Below, piece by piece: positions 35,885 through 45,042 of a stretch of DNA of 64,000 nt. A program made the translations under genes and the position numbers. The stretch is from contig DATGLG010000065.1 of assembly GCA_035294245.1 (NCBI GenBank), positions 1 to 64,000 on the forward strand. Direction: 5' to 3'. This stretch comes from DATGLG01 sp035294245 (GTDB taxonomy: Bacteria > Pseudomonadota > Alphaproteobacteria > JACZXZ01). How positions within the stretch are numbered: the stretch's first letter is position 1; the number at the start of each line of letters is the position of its first letter. The notes under the pieces were generated by a model. That model was not told the DNA's origin and ran no database searches. It saw only the letters and a program-made list of their open reading frames with translations.

Positions 35885-36817
35885 GTGGCGGGCGAGCTCG
35901 AAGGAAGGGTCGCCGTCGTCAGTGGCGGCGGGCGCGGCATCGGCAAGGCGATTGTCGAGATGCTCCATGGTCGGGGCGCCAGCGTGGTGATCGCCGATAA
36001 TGGCGCCGGCATCGACGGCAATGGCGGCAGTCCGGCGGTTGCACGGGACTTGGCAACAGCGCTCGGCGCGCGCGCGGCGGCGTTCGGCGAAAGCGTCGCC
36101 AGCCCGTCCGCCGCCGCCGCGGCGATCGAGCTCGCTGTCAAGCGCTTCGGCGACATCGACATTCTGGTCAACAACGCCGCCATTCTCAGGGATGCCTTCA
36201 TCTTCAAGGGAAATGCCGGTGACTGGGATGCCGTCATTCGCAACAATCTCTCGGCTGCCTATTACCTGATGGCCGCGGCGACGCCGCTCATGCGCGAGGC
36301 GGCCAAGGCCGGCCGCGGCGGCGAATGGGGGCGCATCGTGAACATCGTCTCGACGGCGGGCCTCTACGGCAATTACGGCCAGGCGAGCTATGGCAGCGCC
36401 AAGGGCGGGCTCGTGGCCCTCTCGCGCATCGCCGCCCTCGATCTTGCGCGGAACGGCATCACCAGCAACGCGGTCGCACCCTTTGCGGCGACGCGCGTGA
36501 CGGAGATCATCAAGCCCGCGAATGACACCCAGGCGGCCTACAAGGCGCGAGCACTCAAGATCTCGCCCAAGCATGTCGCGACCTTCGTCGCCTATCTTTG
36601 CAGCCCGGCGGCCCAGAAGGTGACGGGGCAGCTCTTCGGTGTGCGCGGCCGCGAGATCTTCCTCTTCTCCCAGCCGAGGCCCGTCGCCCGGATCGTCAAC
36701 GCGCATGGCGACTGGACGCCCGAGGCGCTGGCACAGGCGGCTGCCGAGGGATTCGCGGACAAGTACACACCGCTCTCGACCGATCTTGAGGCTTTCAACA
36801 CGGAGCCGGTGGTATAG
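35885..36817 (+). CDS. Short-chain dehydrogenase/reductase
   Basis: 310 residues from GTG. Classical SDR: GGGRGIGKA near 14, NNAA in LVNNAAILRD, S in NIVSTAGLYG and Y-x3-K in SYGSAKGG. It carries an extra C-terminal stretch of about 50 residues after the fold (ARIVNAHGDWTPEAL), seen in the HSD17B4-type/peroxisomal multifunctional enzyme relatives. It probably oxidises or reduces a hydroxyacyl or keto substrate with NAD(P). The gentisate dioxygenase-like gene follows by 79 bp, so an aromatic or acyl-CoA catabolic role is possible. Confidence 0.88.
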   Translation: MAGELEGRVAVVSGGGRGIGKAIVEMLHGRGASVVIADNGAGIDGNGGSPAVARDLATALGARAAAFGESVASPSAAAAAIELAVKRFGDIDILVNNAAILRDAFIFKGNAGDWDAVIRNNLSAAYYLMAAATPLMREAAKAGRGGEWGRIVNIVSTAGLYGNYGQASYGSAKGGLVALSRIAALDLARNGITSNAVAPFAATRVTEIIKPANDTQAAYKARALKISPKHVATFVAYLCSPAAQKVTGQLFGVRGREIFLFSQPRPVARIVNAHGDWTPEALAQAAAEGFADKYTPLSTDLEAFNTEPVV

Positions 36818-36896
36818 CGGAGAGGTTGCGAGGGATAGGCGCCTCGCCTCGAGATATGCCAGAATCGATGTGTAGGGCCGAAGCGGAGGAGATGGG

Positions 36897-37952
36897 ATGG
36901 AAGTGGAACCCCAAAGGACCCCGGAGCGGGACGCCTATTACGCCCGCATCGGCCGGGACGATCTCGCGCCCCTGTGGCAGGTGCTGAAGGGGCTGGTGCC
37001 GAAGGAGCCGAGCGTCCGCGAGGTGCCCAAGCTCTGGCGCTACGACGCGATCCGACCGTTCATCATGGAGGCGGGGCGCCTGATTACCGCGAAGGAGGCG
37101 GAGCGGCGCGTCCTCGTGCTCGAGAATCCGGCGCTCAAGGGCGAATCCCGCATTACCTCGAGCCTCTATGCCGGGCTTCAGCTCATCCTTCCCGGCGAGG
37201 TCGCGCGCAGCCATCGCCATGCGGCCTCGGCGTTGCGCTTCATCATCGAGGGCAAGGGCGCCTATACGGCAGTCGATGGCGAGAAGACGATCATGTCGGA
37301 GGGCGACTTCGTCATTACCCCGCCCTGGACCTGGCACGACCACGGCAACGAGGGCGATAAGCCCATGGTGTGGATGGACGGGCTCGATGTGCCGCTCGTG
37401 AATTTCCTCAACACCGGCTTCATGGAGCCCTATCCCGAGGAGATGCAGCCGCTCAGGCGGTCCGAGGGCGATTCGCTCGCCCGCTACGGCCAGGGGCTCC
37501 TCCCCGACGGCTATGCGACGACGGGCAAGTGCTCGCCTGTCTTCAATTATCCCTATGCGCGCACGCGCGATGCGCTCGAGGCCATGCGCCACGCCGATGA
37601 ATGGGATGCCTGTCACGGTCTCAAGCTACGCTACGTCAATCCGGTCAATGGCGATCATGCGATGCCGACGATCGGCACCTTCATGCAACTTCTGCCGCGC
37701 GGGTTCAGCGCCGTGCCCTATCGCTCCACCGACGGCACCGTCTTCGCCTGCGTCGAAGGGCGGGGGCGCACACGAATCGGCGAGATTGTTCTCGAATGGG
37801 GACCGCGCGATGTCTTCGTGGTGCCGAGCTGGCATTGGTACCGCCACGAGCCCGAGGAGGATGCGGTGCTGTTCAGCTTTTCCGATCGGCCCGTGCAGGA
37901 GAAGCTCGGCCTCTGGCGCGAGCAGCGCGGCAACCAAATGCCGCGCGCCTGA
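36897..37952 (+). CDS. Gentisate 1,2-dioxygenase-like cupin
   Basis: 351 residues, bicupin of usual length for gentisate or salicylate/1-hydroxy-2-naphthoate dioxygenases, Fe(II) ring-cleaving enzymes. Cupin 1 has SHRHAASALRFIIEG and TPPWTWHDHGN, providing the iron-binding histidines; cupin 2 (HAMPTIGTFMQLLP onward) ends with VVPSWHWYRHEPEEDAVLFSFSDRP. The ATG has GGAGGAGATGGG-like purines upstream. The downstream hypothetical gene starts inside the stop codon, indicating coupling. Neither maleylpyruvate isomerase nor hydrolase is adjacent, so the substrate is uncertain. Confidence 0.88.
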   Translation: MEVEPQRTPERDAYYARIGRDDLAPLWQVLKGLVPKEPSVREVPKLWRYDAIRPFIMEAGRLITAKEAERRVLVLENPALKGESRITSSLYAGLQLILPGEVARSHRHAASALRFIIEGKGAYTAVDGEKTIMSEGDFVITPPWTWHDHGNEGDKPMVWMDGLDVPLVNFLNTGFMEPYPEEMQPLRRSEGDSLARYGQGLLPDGYATTGKCSPVFNYPYARTRDALEAMRHADEWDACHGLKLRYVNPVNGDHAMPTIGTFMQLLPRGFSAVPYRSTDGTVFACVEGRGRTRIGEIVLEWGPRDVFVVPSWHWYRHEPEEDAVLFSFSDRPVQEKLGLWREQRGNQMPRA

Positions 37953-38527
37953 TGATGCAGACTGCGGCGCTCGTGGCGCAGGCTCCCGCACTCGGCGCCG
38001 TTGCGCGCTTCGCCGAGCAGATCCGCCGGATTTCCTGGTTTGTCGCCGTGGGCGAGCCGCTCCTCGAGGCCGAGCTGGCCGACGCTCGCGCCTACCTCGC
38101 CGCTCTCGGCTTCGCCGAAGCCTCCGTCGCCGCGGTGACGAATTGGGCCGAAGCCGAGCGCTGCGTGCGCGATCTCCGGTGGGATCGTGGCTGGTGGGCT
38201 GCCGAGGAGGAGCTGCGCCGCGAGCTCCTCACCCATGTGCGCGGCGATGGCGCCGCCAAAGCGCTGATGGCGGCGCTCACCGGCGTGACCAGCGAGGCGA
38301 CGGCGGTCCTCCTTGGCATGGCCTCGACGGCGGCCTTGCGCCGCGGCATTGCGCAGCAAGCGATCGACTCGGTTGCGGCTGGAGCGGCGACGCAGGCCTG
38401 CTATCAGGCGGCCCTGGCTCTTGCGGCAGCTGCGGGCGACGACCACCCCTTCGCGCTCAAGCTGCGCCTCTTCGTGGCGGGCCACTGGCCGCTCGGGCTC
38501 GTGGACGGCTGCTTTTACGTCTTTTGA
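37952..38527 (+). CDS. Hypothetical Ala-rich protein coupled to dioxygenase gene
   Basis: 191 residues; I do not recognise it. Rich in Ala, Leu and Glu with predicted helices throughout, no signal peptide and no clear transmembrane span (ACYQAALALAAAAG is only mildly hydrophobic). It carries conserved-looking aromatic residues (RRISWFVAVGE, RWDRGWWAAEEE). ATG 37952 shares one base with the TGA of the gentisate dioxygenase-like gene, with ATG 37955 next; the following DUF924 gene is 11 bp on. Position argues for a role with that enzyme, such as an accessory or unrelated cytoplasmic factor. Confidence 0.6.
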   Translation: MMQTAALVAQAPALGAVARFAEQIRRISWFVAVGEPLLEAELADARAYLAALGFAEASVAAVTNWAEAERCVRDLRWDRGWWAAEEELRRELLTHVRGDGAAKALMAALTGVTSEATAVLLGMASTAALRRGIAQQAIDSVAAGAATQACYQAALALAAAAGDDHPFALKLRLFVAGHWPLGLVDGCFYVF

Positions 38528-38538
38528 CAAGCCGCCCG

Positions 38539-39114
38539 ATGACGCCCGATGACCTCCTTGCCTTCTGGTTCGGTGCCCCACCGGGGAGCCCAACCTACGG
38601 CCGATCACGGGAGATCTGGTTCGAGAAGGACGCCGCGTTCGATGCGGCGTGCCGAATGCAGATGGGCGCTGCCCATGAAGAGGCGGCAATGGGGCGGCTC
38701 GATCATTGGGCGGAAACGCCACGAGGCGCGCTCGCCCTTGTGCTCCTGCTCGATCAGGCGCCGCGCAATCTCTTCCGCGGCGATCCTCGCGCCTTCGCGA
38801 CCGACGCGAAGGCGCGCGCCCTGGCCGATGCCGCTATTGCGCGCGGCTTCGATCGGGGATTGCTGCCGACGGAGCGGATGTTTCTTTATCTTCCCTTCGA
38901 GCACAGCGAAGCGCTCGCCGATCAGGAGCGCGCCCTCGAACTCTTTGCCGAGCTCAACACCTTGCCGGAGACCGCGGGGATTCTCGCCATTGTGCGCCGG
39001 CATCACGATATCATCGCCCGCTTCGGGCGCTTCCCTCATCGCAATGCGGTGCTCGGTCGCATCACCACGGCCGAGGAGGCCGCTTTCCTGCGTGAGCCCA
39101 ATTCGTCCTTCTGA
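38539..39114 (+). CDS. DUF924 family protein
   Basis: 191 residues, typical DUF924 length. The family blocks are LLAFWFGAPP at the start, LALVLLLDQAPRNLFRGDPRAFATDAKA, ERMFLYLPFEHSEALADQE and GRFPHRNAVLGR near the end. The fold is TPR-like helical; function is unknown. It is the last gene of the plus-strand run from 35.9 kb and faces the SPOR lipoprotein gene, with an 11-bp gap between stops. Confidence 0.9.
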   Translation: MTPDDLLAFWFGAPPGSPTYGRSREIWFEKDAAFDAACRMQMGAAHEEAAMGRLDHWAETPRGALALVLLLDQAPRNLFRGDPRAFATDAKARALADAAIARGFDRGLLPTERMFLYLPFEHSEALADQERALELFAELNTLPETAGILAIVRRHHDIIARFGRFPHRNAVLGRITTAEEAAFLREPNSSF

Positions 39115-39125
39115 CGCTGTCGGCC

Positions 39126-40232
39126 CTAGCGCATAGCGCGCACCCAGCAATCCTGCTGTCGTGCGCGAAGCGCCGCGCAGAAGCGCCGCGCTGCCGCCTC
39201 ATCGGCAAAGGGTCCGATGAAGAGGCGGATATGCTGTGTGCCCTGGGCGTCTTCGATGTCCTCGACGCGCGGCCCGAAGCCGTGGAGGAGCTCAGGCAGC
39301 CGGTCACGCAAGGCTTCCCAACCGCGCGTCGCCTCGAAATAGGAGGGATAGGCGGCGAGCTGGACGGCATAGCTGCTCGCGCCAGGCGGCGGTGAGGCTG
39401 GCTGGCGCAGTGTCGAGTCCAAGGAGGCGGTCTTTCCCGCCGGACGCGCGGCTTGGCGGGACCCTTCGGACCTTGCCGGCACCTCGGCACGCGAGGGCGG
39501 CTCGGCAGGAGGGATGGCGGCAGCCTGCTCAGGGGGAGGCGGGACGAGCGTCACGGGCGCCAAAGGTGCCACCGGCTGCGCCTTGCGATAGGCGACGAGC
39601 TCGGTCCGCGCCACGGAAAGGAAGGATTCGCGCCGGGCCAACACGAAGGCGCCGATGGCGGGGGCGTAGTCGAAACGGTCCTGATACGCGTCGTGCCGGC
39701 ACAGGATCTGCCAGGTGTCGAAGGTACCCGCGGCAACGGTGAGTCGGCGGCGTCCGCCAACGGCACAGCTTCGCTGCTCGACGGCAGGTGTCTTGCGGTT
39801 GCCCTGCTCGATCGTGACCGCATAGGCGACTTTCTTTCCGGGCGCCAAGGGAAAGAGCATCGCATCATCGGCGGAAAAATATCTCATGACCGGCGCACTG
39901 CCCGGCTTCGTGATCTCGCTGCGCGGCGGCTGGCTTGGGTCGTTCGTTGTCACCCAGGTCGCCCCCCAATCATCCATCCAGGTGACGAGACCTCCCTCCA
40001 CGGAGGTCACCACGAGGGTGTCGTCCCTTCCGTTCTCCCGATAGGTGAAGCTGTCTCCGAGATGATAGGCGGGCGGAGGAGCGGTGGCCGGCTCGTCGGT
40101 CGCGCTCTCGGATGGCGCCGACGCGTCCGGGGCAGGTGGAGGTGCCGTCGTGGTGCAGCCTGCGAGTAGCGCAAGCGCAGTGCCGAGCAGTGCCGCGCAT
40201 CGCTGGTGGCCTCGTCGGTCCCGGTCCGGCAT
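39126..40232 (-). CDS. SPOR-domain lipoprotein
   Basis: 368 residues. Lipobox LLAGC with acylated Cys26, then a Pro/Ala/Ser-rich linker. Residues 55-215 form a beta-rich module with Cys pairs (RSCAVGG, ILCRHD). A long proline-rich segment follows (VTLVPPPPEQAAAIPPAEPP). The C-terminal SPOR domain (SYAVQLAAYPSYFEATRGWEAL to RLFIGPFADEAAARRFCAAL) binds denuded peptidoglycan in family members. It is probably an outer-membrane lipoprotein tied to cell-wall sites. It is monocistronic or first of the minus-strand block. Confidence 0.85.
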   Translation of the reverse strand: MPDRDRRGHQRCAALLGTALALLAGCTTTAPPPAPDASAPSESATDEPATAPPPAYHLGDSFTYRENGRDDTLVVTSVEGGLVTWMDDWGATWVTTNDPSQPPRSEITKPGSAPVMRYFSADDAMLFPLAPGKKVAYAVTIEQGNRKTPAVEQRSCAVGGRRRLTVAAGTFDTWQILCRHDAYQDRFDYAPAIGAFVLARRESFLSVARTELVAYRKAQPVAPLAPVTLVPPPPEQAAAIPPAEPPSRAEVPARSEGSRQAARPAGKTASLDSTLRQPASPPPGASSYAVQLAAYPSYFEATRGWEALRDRLPELLHGFGPRVEDIEDAQGTQHIRLFIGPFADEAAARRFCAALRARQQDCWVRAMR

Positions 40233-40341
40233 GCTGTTGCTCCCCCTTCGACCCCGAGCCGTGCGCCGCCTTGGAGCAGCTTTCCATGCAACTCGGTGGT
40301 GAGCCCCCGCGCCGCGAGAATCACTGCGGGCCGAGATGGAG

Positions 40342-41310
40342 TCAATCGTTGTCTGTTGCGCTGCCGCTGGTTCTCCAGGCGAAGGCGCGGAAGTGGTCGG
40401 GGAGCCTGCCGTCGACGCAGGCGAGGCCCAGCCCGATCAGGGCCATGCCGGCGAAGGCGCGCGGCGCGACCGTCTCGCCGAGAGCCAGCCAGCCCAGAAT
40501 GAGAGCGCTGACGGGAAGCAGCAGCGTCACCAGCATCAGGTTCGTCGCGCCCGCCGCAGCGAGGATGCGGAAATAAAGGATATAGGCAAGGGCTGTGCAG
40601 ATAAGCGCGATCCCGAGAAAGGCGCCCCAAGCAGCGGTACTCGGCGCAGGGAAAGTCCAGGGTCGGTCGATCCAGGCAGCGAGCGGGATCAGCACGAGCG
40701 TGCTGGCGGTGATCTGGCCGGTCGCAACCTTGAGGGGAGCGAGCCCCTTGAAGCGCCGCCCATAGATGCCGGCAAAGGCGTAGCTCACTGCGGCAAGAAG
40801 GCAGGCGAGCTCGCCGATCAATCCGTCGCTGCCGAGGCCTCGCAAAGCATCCGGACCGATCAGCACGGCGACACCGAGGACGCCAAACAGCACGCCGGTC
40901 CCGCGCCCCCAGCTTAGCTTCTCGTCGGAGGTGAGGAGATGGGCGATGATCACCGCGAAAATCGGCGTGGTGGCGTTCAGGATCGAGGCGAGCCCGCTCG
41001 AGATTCGCGTCTCGCCCCAGGCGATGAGGGTGAAGGGGATCACGTTGTTGAGCAGCCCCATCACGAGAAAGGCGCCCCACTTACGAAGCGAGACCGGCAT
41101 CGCCTCGCGCCGCAGCAGCAGAAAGACGTTGAGCGCGACCGCGGCGATGGCGACGCGGCCGAGGGAGACGGTCAGGGGCGGAACCTCGGCGACCAGCACC
41201 TTGTAGAAGAAGAACGAGCTGCCCCAGAGGCCCGACAGCACCAGGAGAAGCGCCCATTCGGCGCCGCCCATGCGCAGACCGAGGCCGTCCGTCCCGCGCG
41301 CTTGTGCCAT
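40342..41310 (-). CDS. EamA/DMT-family transporter
   Basis: 322 residues, two EamA repeats giving about ten transmembrane helices; GLWGSSFFFYKVLV opens repeat 1 and SYAFAGIYGRRFKGL opens repeat 2. ATG 41310 fixes the N-terminus just before the first span. Such inner-membrane proteins export metabolites, commonly amino acids or derivatives; the substrate is not readable. It is 62 bp downstream of the ogt gene on the same strand and might be in one transcript with it. Confidence 0.85.
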   Translation of the reverse strand: MAQARGTDGLGLRMGGAEWALLLVLSGLWGSSFFFYKVLVAEVPPLTVSLGRVAIAAVALNVFLLLRREAMPVSLRKWGAFLVMGLLNNVIPFTLIAWGETRISSGLASILNATTPIFAVIIAHLLTSDEKLSWGRGTGVLFGVLGVAVLIGPDALRGLGSDGLIGELACLLAAVSYAFAGIYGRRFKGLAPLKVATGQITASTLVLIPLAAWIDRPWTFPAPSTAAWGAFLGIALICTALAYILYFRILAAAGATNLMLVTLLLPVSALILGWLALGETVAPRAFAGMALIGLGLACVDGRLPDHFRAFAWRTSGSATDND

Positions 41311-41372
41311 GATCGCGTCATCCTCCAAGGCTGCTCGAGGCCCGGGATTGTCGCCGGCGATGTCGCGCGCCG

Positions 41373-41945
41373 CTATCCGAAGCTTGCCTTGGAACCAGGT
41401 GCCGCGTGTGCGAGCCGAGATTTTCTCGGGTCGCCGATATCGAGGAGCCGCACCCCCTCGTGCTCGAGCAGCCAGCGCTTGCGCTCGATGCCGCCGCCAT
41501 AGCCGGTCAGCGCGCCGTCCGCCCCGATGACGCGATGACAGGGCACCACGATGCTGATGGGATTGCTGCCATTCGCCAAGCCGACCGCCCGGCTCGCCTT
41601 CGGCATGCCGAGGCGTGCCGCCAGTCGGCCGTAGCTCGTGGTCGTACCCGGAGGAATCTCGAGAAGCGCCGCCCAGACGCGGCGCTGAAAAGGCGTGCCG
41701 CCGCCGTCGAGCGCGATCCCGTCGAAAGCGTGCAGATCGCCGCGAAGATAGGCGCGGACCCGCGTGCTGATCCCAAGGGGATCCTTGGTCTGCACGACCT
41801 CGAACCCGCGATAGCGACGACGGAGCAGCGTGCCGAGGCGGTCCTCCTCGTCGTCGAAATCGAGCGCGCAGAGAGCGCGATCGTCGGTGGCGATCAAGAT
41901 ATCGCCGATCGGCGAGCCAATGCGATCGAGCTGCAGCACAGTCAT
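41373..41945 (-). CDS. ogt: Methylated-DNA:protein-cysteine methyltransferase (Ogt)
   Basis: 190 residues. The acceptor motif is PCHRVIGADG (IVVPCHRV), with the conserved helix-turn RLAARLGMPKASRAVGLANGSNP and an N-terminal ferredoxin-like domain. It repairs O6-alkylguanine and O4-alkylthymine by irreversible transfer to Cys. ATG 41945 overlaps the stop of the upstream Ada-AlkA gene (ATGA), so both are translated together as an alkylation-repair unit. Confidence 0.93.
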   Translation of the reverse strand: MTVLQLDRIGSPIGDILIATDDRALCALDFDDEEDRLGTLLRRRYRGFEVVQTKDPLGISTRVRAYLRGDLHAFDGIALDGGGTPFQRRVWAALLEIPPGTTTSYGRLAARLGMPKASRAVGLANGSNPISIVVPCHRVIGADGALTGYGGGIERKRWLLEHEGVRLLDIGDPRKSRLAHAAPGSKASFG

Positions 41946-43441
41946 GCGGCTTTCTCCTGTTGCAGGGTGGTCGCATCCTTCATCCAGAGATGCATGGCCG
42001 CATAGGCGCGCCAAGGCCGCCAAGCCTCGGCCATTGCCTGAAGCCGGGCGGGAGTCGGCCGGCCAGAGGACGTCGTCGCCGCGCGCAGCAAGCCGAGATC
42101 GGCGGCGGGAAAGGCATCGGGCTCGCGCAAGGCCCGCATGGCGATATATTGCGCCGTCCACGCGCCGATGCCCGGGAGCCGCTTCAGCTTCGCAATCGAG
42201 GCGTCAAGGCTCTCCGAGGCTTGGAGCAGGCCCGGCTCCTCGATCATGGCTGCGGCCAGGGAAGAGATCGCGGCAGCGCGGGGGCGAATCAGCCCGATTG
42301 CCGTGAGATCGGCTTGCGCCAGGGCCTCGGGCCGCGGAAAGACCACGTTGAGGCCGGGAACGCCGGCTGAGGCTGCGAGGCGCTCGCCGTGCTGCGCCGC
42401 CAACCGGCCGGCGAAGGTCGAGGCGGCGGCCACGCTGATCTGCTGCCCGAGAATGGCGCGGATCGCGAGCTCGAAGGCGTCCCAAGCCCCGGGGACGCGC
42501 AGGCCCGGCCTTGCCGCAACCAGAGACGCGAGTTGGGGGTCGCTAGAGAGATGGCTGTTGATCGCCGTCATATCGGCGTCGAGATCGAAGAGCCGCCGCA
42601 GCCGTCCGACAATGGTGGGCAGGGCCGTGACGCGCGAGCTTCTGATCGCGGCGAGAAGATAGGGGCGCCCGTCAGGTGCGGGTTGAATCTCGACGATGCC
42701 TCGTGCGCCGTCGAGTGCGATGGTACGCCGGTAACAGCCATTCGCCACCGTTTCGACGCCAGGGATCGCGCGGGCGGCAAGGAAGCCGATCATGGCCGGC
42801 CAATCATAGGGCGGCTCGAAGGGCAGCTTGAGCGTGATCCCGGACGCAGCGCTCTCGCCGCTCGTCGCAGTCGAGGCTCGGCGCAGAGCCGTCGGCGGCC
42901 GACCATAGGTGCGGCGCATTGTATCGTTGAACCGCCTGACACTGCCAAAGCCGGCCGCGAGCGCCACTTCGGCCATCGGCAGGGCCGTCTCGCCGAGGAG
43001 CTTCTTGGCGAAGAGAATCCGCTGCGCCTGGGCCACCATGATCGGTGATGCACCGAGATGCTGCTCGAAAAGGCGCCGAAGATGCCGGCTGCCGATGCCG
43101 AGCCGCGCGGCGAGCGCCTCGACATTGCCGTCGCCATCAAGCGCGCCTTCGACGATGAGCGTAAGGGCGCGGGAGACGGTGCTCGCAGTACCCCGCCAGC
43201 CGGCGAGCCCAGGTGCTACCTCCGGACGGCAGCGCAGGCAGGGACGGAAACCGAGGCGATGGGCGGCGGCGGCGCTGGGCAGGAAAAGGCAGTTCTCGAG
43301 CTTGGGCGTCCGCGCCGGGCAGATGGGGCGGCAATAGATGCGGGTGGTCAGGACGGCCGTATAGAAGCGGCCGTCAAAGCGGGGATCACGCGCCTTGAGC
43401 GCGCGATAACAGGCGTCTCGATCGAGATCCGTGCTGAGCAT
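41942..43441 (-). CDS. Ada N-terminal/AraC regulator fused to AlkA glycosylase
   Basis: 499 residues in three parts. Residues 1-80 are the Ada zinc domain (IYCRPICPARTP, RPCLRCRPE) whose Cys accepts methyl from phosphotriesters. Residues about 95-200 are an AraC helix-turn-helix (RHLRRLFEQHLGASPIMVAQ). The rest is an AlkA-type 3-methyladenine glycosylase, with HhH LPGIGAWTAQYIAMRAL and catalytic Asp in FPAADLGL. The methyltransferase half of classic Ada is missing but is supplied by the coupled ogt gene. It likely activates its own operon after methylation. The ATG at 43441 precedes the zinc domain directly. Confidence 0.92.
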   Translation of the reverse strand: MLSTDLDRDACYRALKARDPRFDGRFYTAVLTTRIYCRPICPARTPKLENCLFLPSAAAAHRLGFRPCLRCRPEVAPGLAGWRGTASTVSRALTLIVEGALDGDGNVEALAARLGIGSRHLRRLFEQHLGASPIMVAQAQRILFAKKLLGETALPMAEVALAAGFGSVRRFNDTMRRTYGRPPTALRRASTATSGESAASGITLKLPFEPPYDWPAMIGFLAARAIPGVETVANGCYRRTIALDGARGIVEIQPAPDGRPYLLAAIRSSRVTALPTIVGRLRRLFDLDADMTAINSHLSSDPQLASLVAARPGLRVPGAWDAFELAIRAILGQQISVAAASTFAGRLAAQHGERLAASAGVPGLNVVFPRPEALAQADLTAIGLIRPRAAAISSLAAAMIEEPGLLQASESLDASIAKLKRLPGIGAWTAQYIAMRALREPDAFPAADLGLLRAATTSSGRPTPARLQAMAEAWRPWRAYAAMHLWMKDATTLQQEKAA

Positions 43442-43502
43442 GGCCTCATTATGGCCAAACTCGCGCCGTTGTCTGGCCGTTTTCGGACGCGATTGCCCTC
43501 GC

Positions 43503-43751
43503 TCAGGCGGCCTGCGGACAGCCCTGGACTTTGACCTTGCGCTCGCTGCTGGCCGGGTATTTCGCCAGCTTGTCGGCCGGACGGATCGGACGCCGCACCA
43601 GCTCGCCGCCGCAATTTGGGCAGCGGTCGCCGAGCACATTCTCGGCACAGGACGCGCAGAAGGTGCACTCGAAAGAGCAGATCCGCGCATCCCTAGAATC
43701 AGGTGGGAGGTCCTTGTCGCGGCATTCGCAGTTCGGGCGCAATTGCAGCAT
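43503..43751 (-). CDS. DUF1272 zinc-ribbon protein
   Basis: 82 residues. Matches DUF1272: LRPNCECRDKDLPPDS, then ICSFECTFCASCAENVLGDRCPNCGGELVRRPIRP, with seven or more Cys in CxxC-type pairs expected to bind zinc. Function unknown; cytoplasmic. The C-terminus adds KVKVQGCPQAA. It is 61 bp upstream of the Ada-AlkA gene on the same strand and may be cotranscribed. Confidence 0.9.
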   Translation of the reverse strand: MLQLRPNCECRDKDLPPDSRDARICSFECTFCASCAENVLGDRCPNCGGELVRRPIRPADKLAKYPASSERKVKVQGCPQAA

Positions 43752-43799
43752 GGCGTTCCCCCTTCTGACGGCGCCGCGGCGCCGTCTCTTGCTTGAGGC

Positions 43800-44792
43800 T
43801 CAGGCGGCGTCGGAGGTGAGGGCGCGGTTGCGATTGCGCCCGGCGATATGGTCGAGGAACCAGCGATAGGTCTCGGCGACGCCCTCGCGAAGCCCGATCC
43901 TCGCGTGCCATCCGAGCGCATTGATCTTGGAGACATCGCCGAGCTTGCGCGGCGTGCCATCGGGCTTCTCATGATCGAAGACGTAGCGTCCCTTGAAGCC
44001 GACGACCCCGGCGATGATCTCCGCCAGAGAGCGGATGCTGACCTCTTCGCCCGTCCCGATATTGACATGGCCTTCAGCCGAATAGTGCCGCAACAGGAAG
44101 ACCAGCGCGTCAGCCAGGTCATCCACATGAAGGAATTCACGCAACGGCGTGCCTGTGCCCCAGACCTCAACGGTGCCGGCGCCCGCTTCTTTTGCCTCGT
44201 GGACGCGACGCATGAGGGCCGGCAATACATGGCCGCCGGAAAGGTCGAAATTGTCGAACGGCCCGTAGAGGTTGGTCGGCTGCGCCGAGATGAAGTCACA
44301 GCCATATTGGCGCCGATAGGCGTCGCACAGCTTGATGCCTGCGATCTTGGCGATGGCGTACCACTGGTTCGTCGGCTCGAGTGGGCCGGTCAACAGGTAT
44401 TCCTCCTTCATCGGCTGAGGCGCCATGCGCGGGTAGATGCAGGTCGAGCCGAGGAAGAGCAGCTTCTTGACGCCGGTCCGGTACGCTCCGTGGATTAGGT
44501 TCGCCTCGATGGCGAGATTATCGTAGAGGAACTCCGCGGGCCGCGTGTCATTCGCGTGAATACCGCCGACCGTGGCCGCGGCGACGATCACGACATCGGG
44601 CCGCATTTCCGCGAGCCAGTCCTCGACTTCCGCTTGCCGGCGCAGATCCACGCGCTCGCGTCCCACCGTTAGGACGTCGCATTTCTCGCGCGCCAGTCGC
44701 CGCACCACGCCGGCTCCCACCATGCCACGATGCCCGGCGACGAAGATGCGCCGGCCTGCGAGCTCGAAAGTATCCGTTCGTTCGGCTGCCAC
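43800..44792 (-). CDS. fcl: GDP-L-fucose synthase
   Basis: 330 residues, extended SDR. GHRGMVGAGV near 19, S in LGSTCIYPRMAPQPM, and Y-x3-K in WYAIAKIAG; SGGHVLPALMRR and GTGTPLREFLHVDDLA follow, all matching GDP-fucose synthase, which epimerises and reduces GDP-4-keto-6-deoxymannose. GTG 44792 is chosen for its GGAG about 8 nt upstream; a longer frame reaches 44894 without homology. The partner GDP-mannose dehydratase is absent, so it depends on a distant gene or uses another GDP-sugar. Confidence 0.9.
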   Translation of the reverse strand: MAAERTDTFELAGRRIFVAGHRGMVGAGVVRRLAREKCDVLTVGRERVDLRRQAEVEDWLAEMRPDVVIVAAATVGGIHANDTRPAEFLYDNLAIEANLIHGAYRTGVKKLLFLGSTCIYPRMAPQPMKEEYLLTGPLEPTNQWYAIAKIAGIKLCDAYRRQYGCDFISAQPTNLYGPFDNFDLSGGHVLPALMRRVHEAKEAGAGTVEVWGTGTPLREFLHVDDLADALVFLLRHYSAEGHVNIGTGEEVSIRSLAEIIAGVVGFKGRYVFDHEKPDGTPRKLGDVSKINALGWHARIGLREGVAETYRWFLDHIAGRNRNRALTSDAA

Positions 44793-44885
44793 GAAGCACA
44801 CTCCGTTGAAAATCATGATGGCTGCGAGGCCACATCCTATACCGAATGCTACGGCGTCAGCCACAAGACTCCCGCGCCGGACCCC

Positions 44886-44898
44886 GCCTGTCACAGGC
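44886..44898. promoter_or_regulatory. 13-bp palindrome between fcl and fkbM-type genes
   Basis: GCCTGTCACAGGC is a perfect palindrome around a central C in the 250-bp gap between the divergent GDP-fucose synthase and FkbM genes. It could be an operator for one or both. Nothing else recognisable was seen in the gap. Confidence 0.25.
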
Positions 44899-45042
44899 TG
44901 GTCACTGGCCTTGCTTTGCCCGGGTCAGGCCTAATTCTCCTGGCATGCGTTGCATCTGCGGCGGGGCTTTTAAGGAATTGCCACGGCATCCTCGTTTGGC
45001 GCGCGAGCCGGGCGAGGGGGAAAGATCGCGGGAGGGGTCGAG

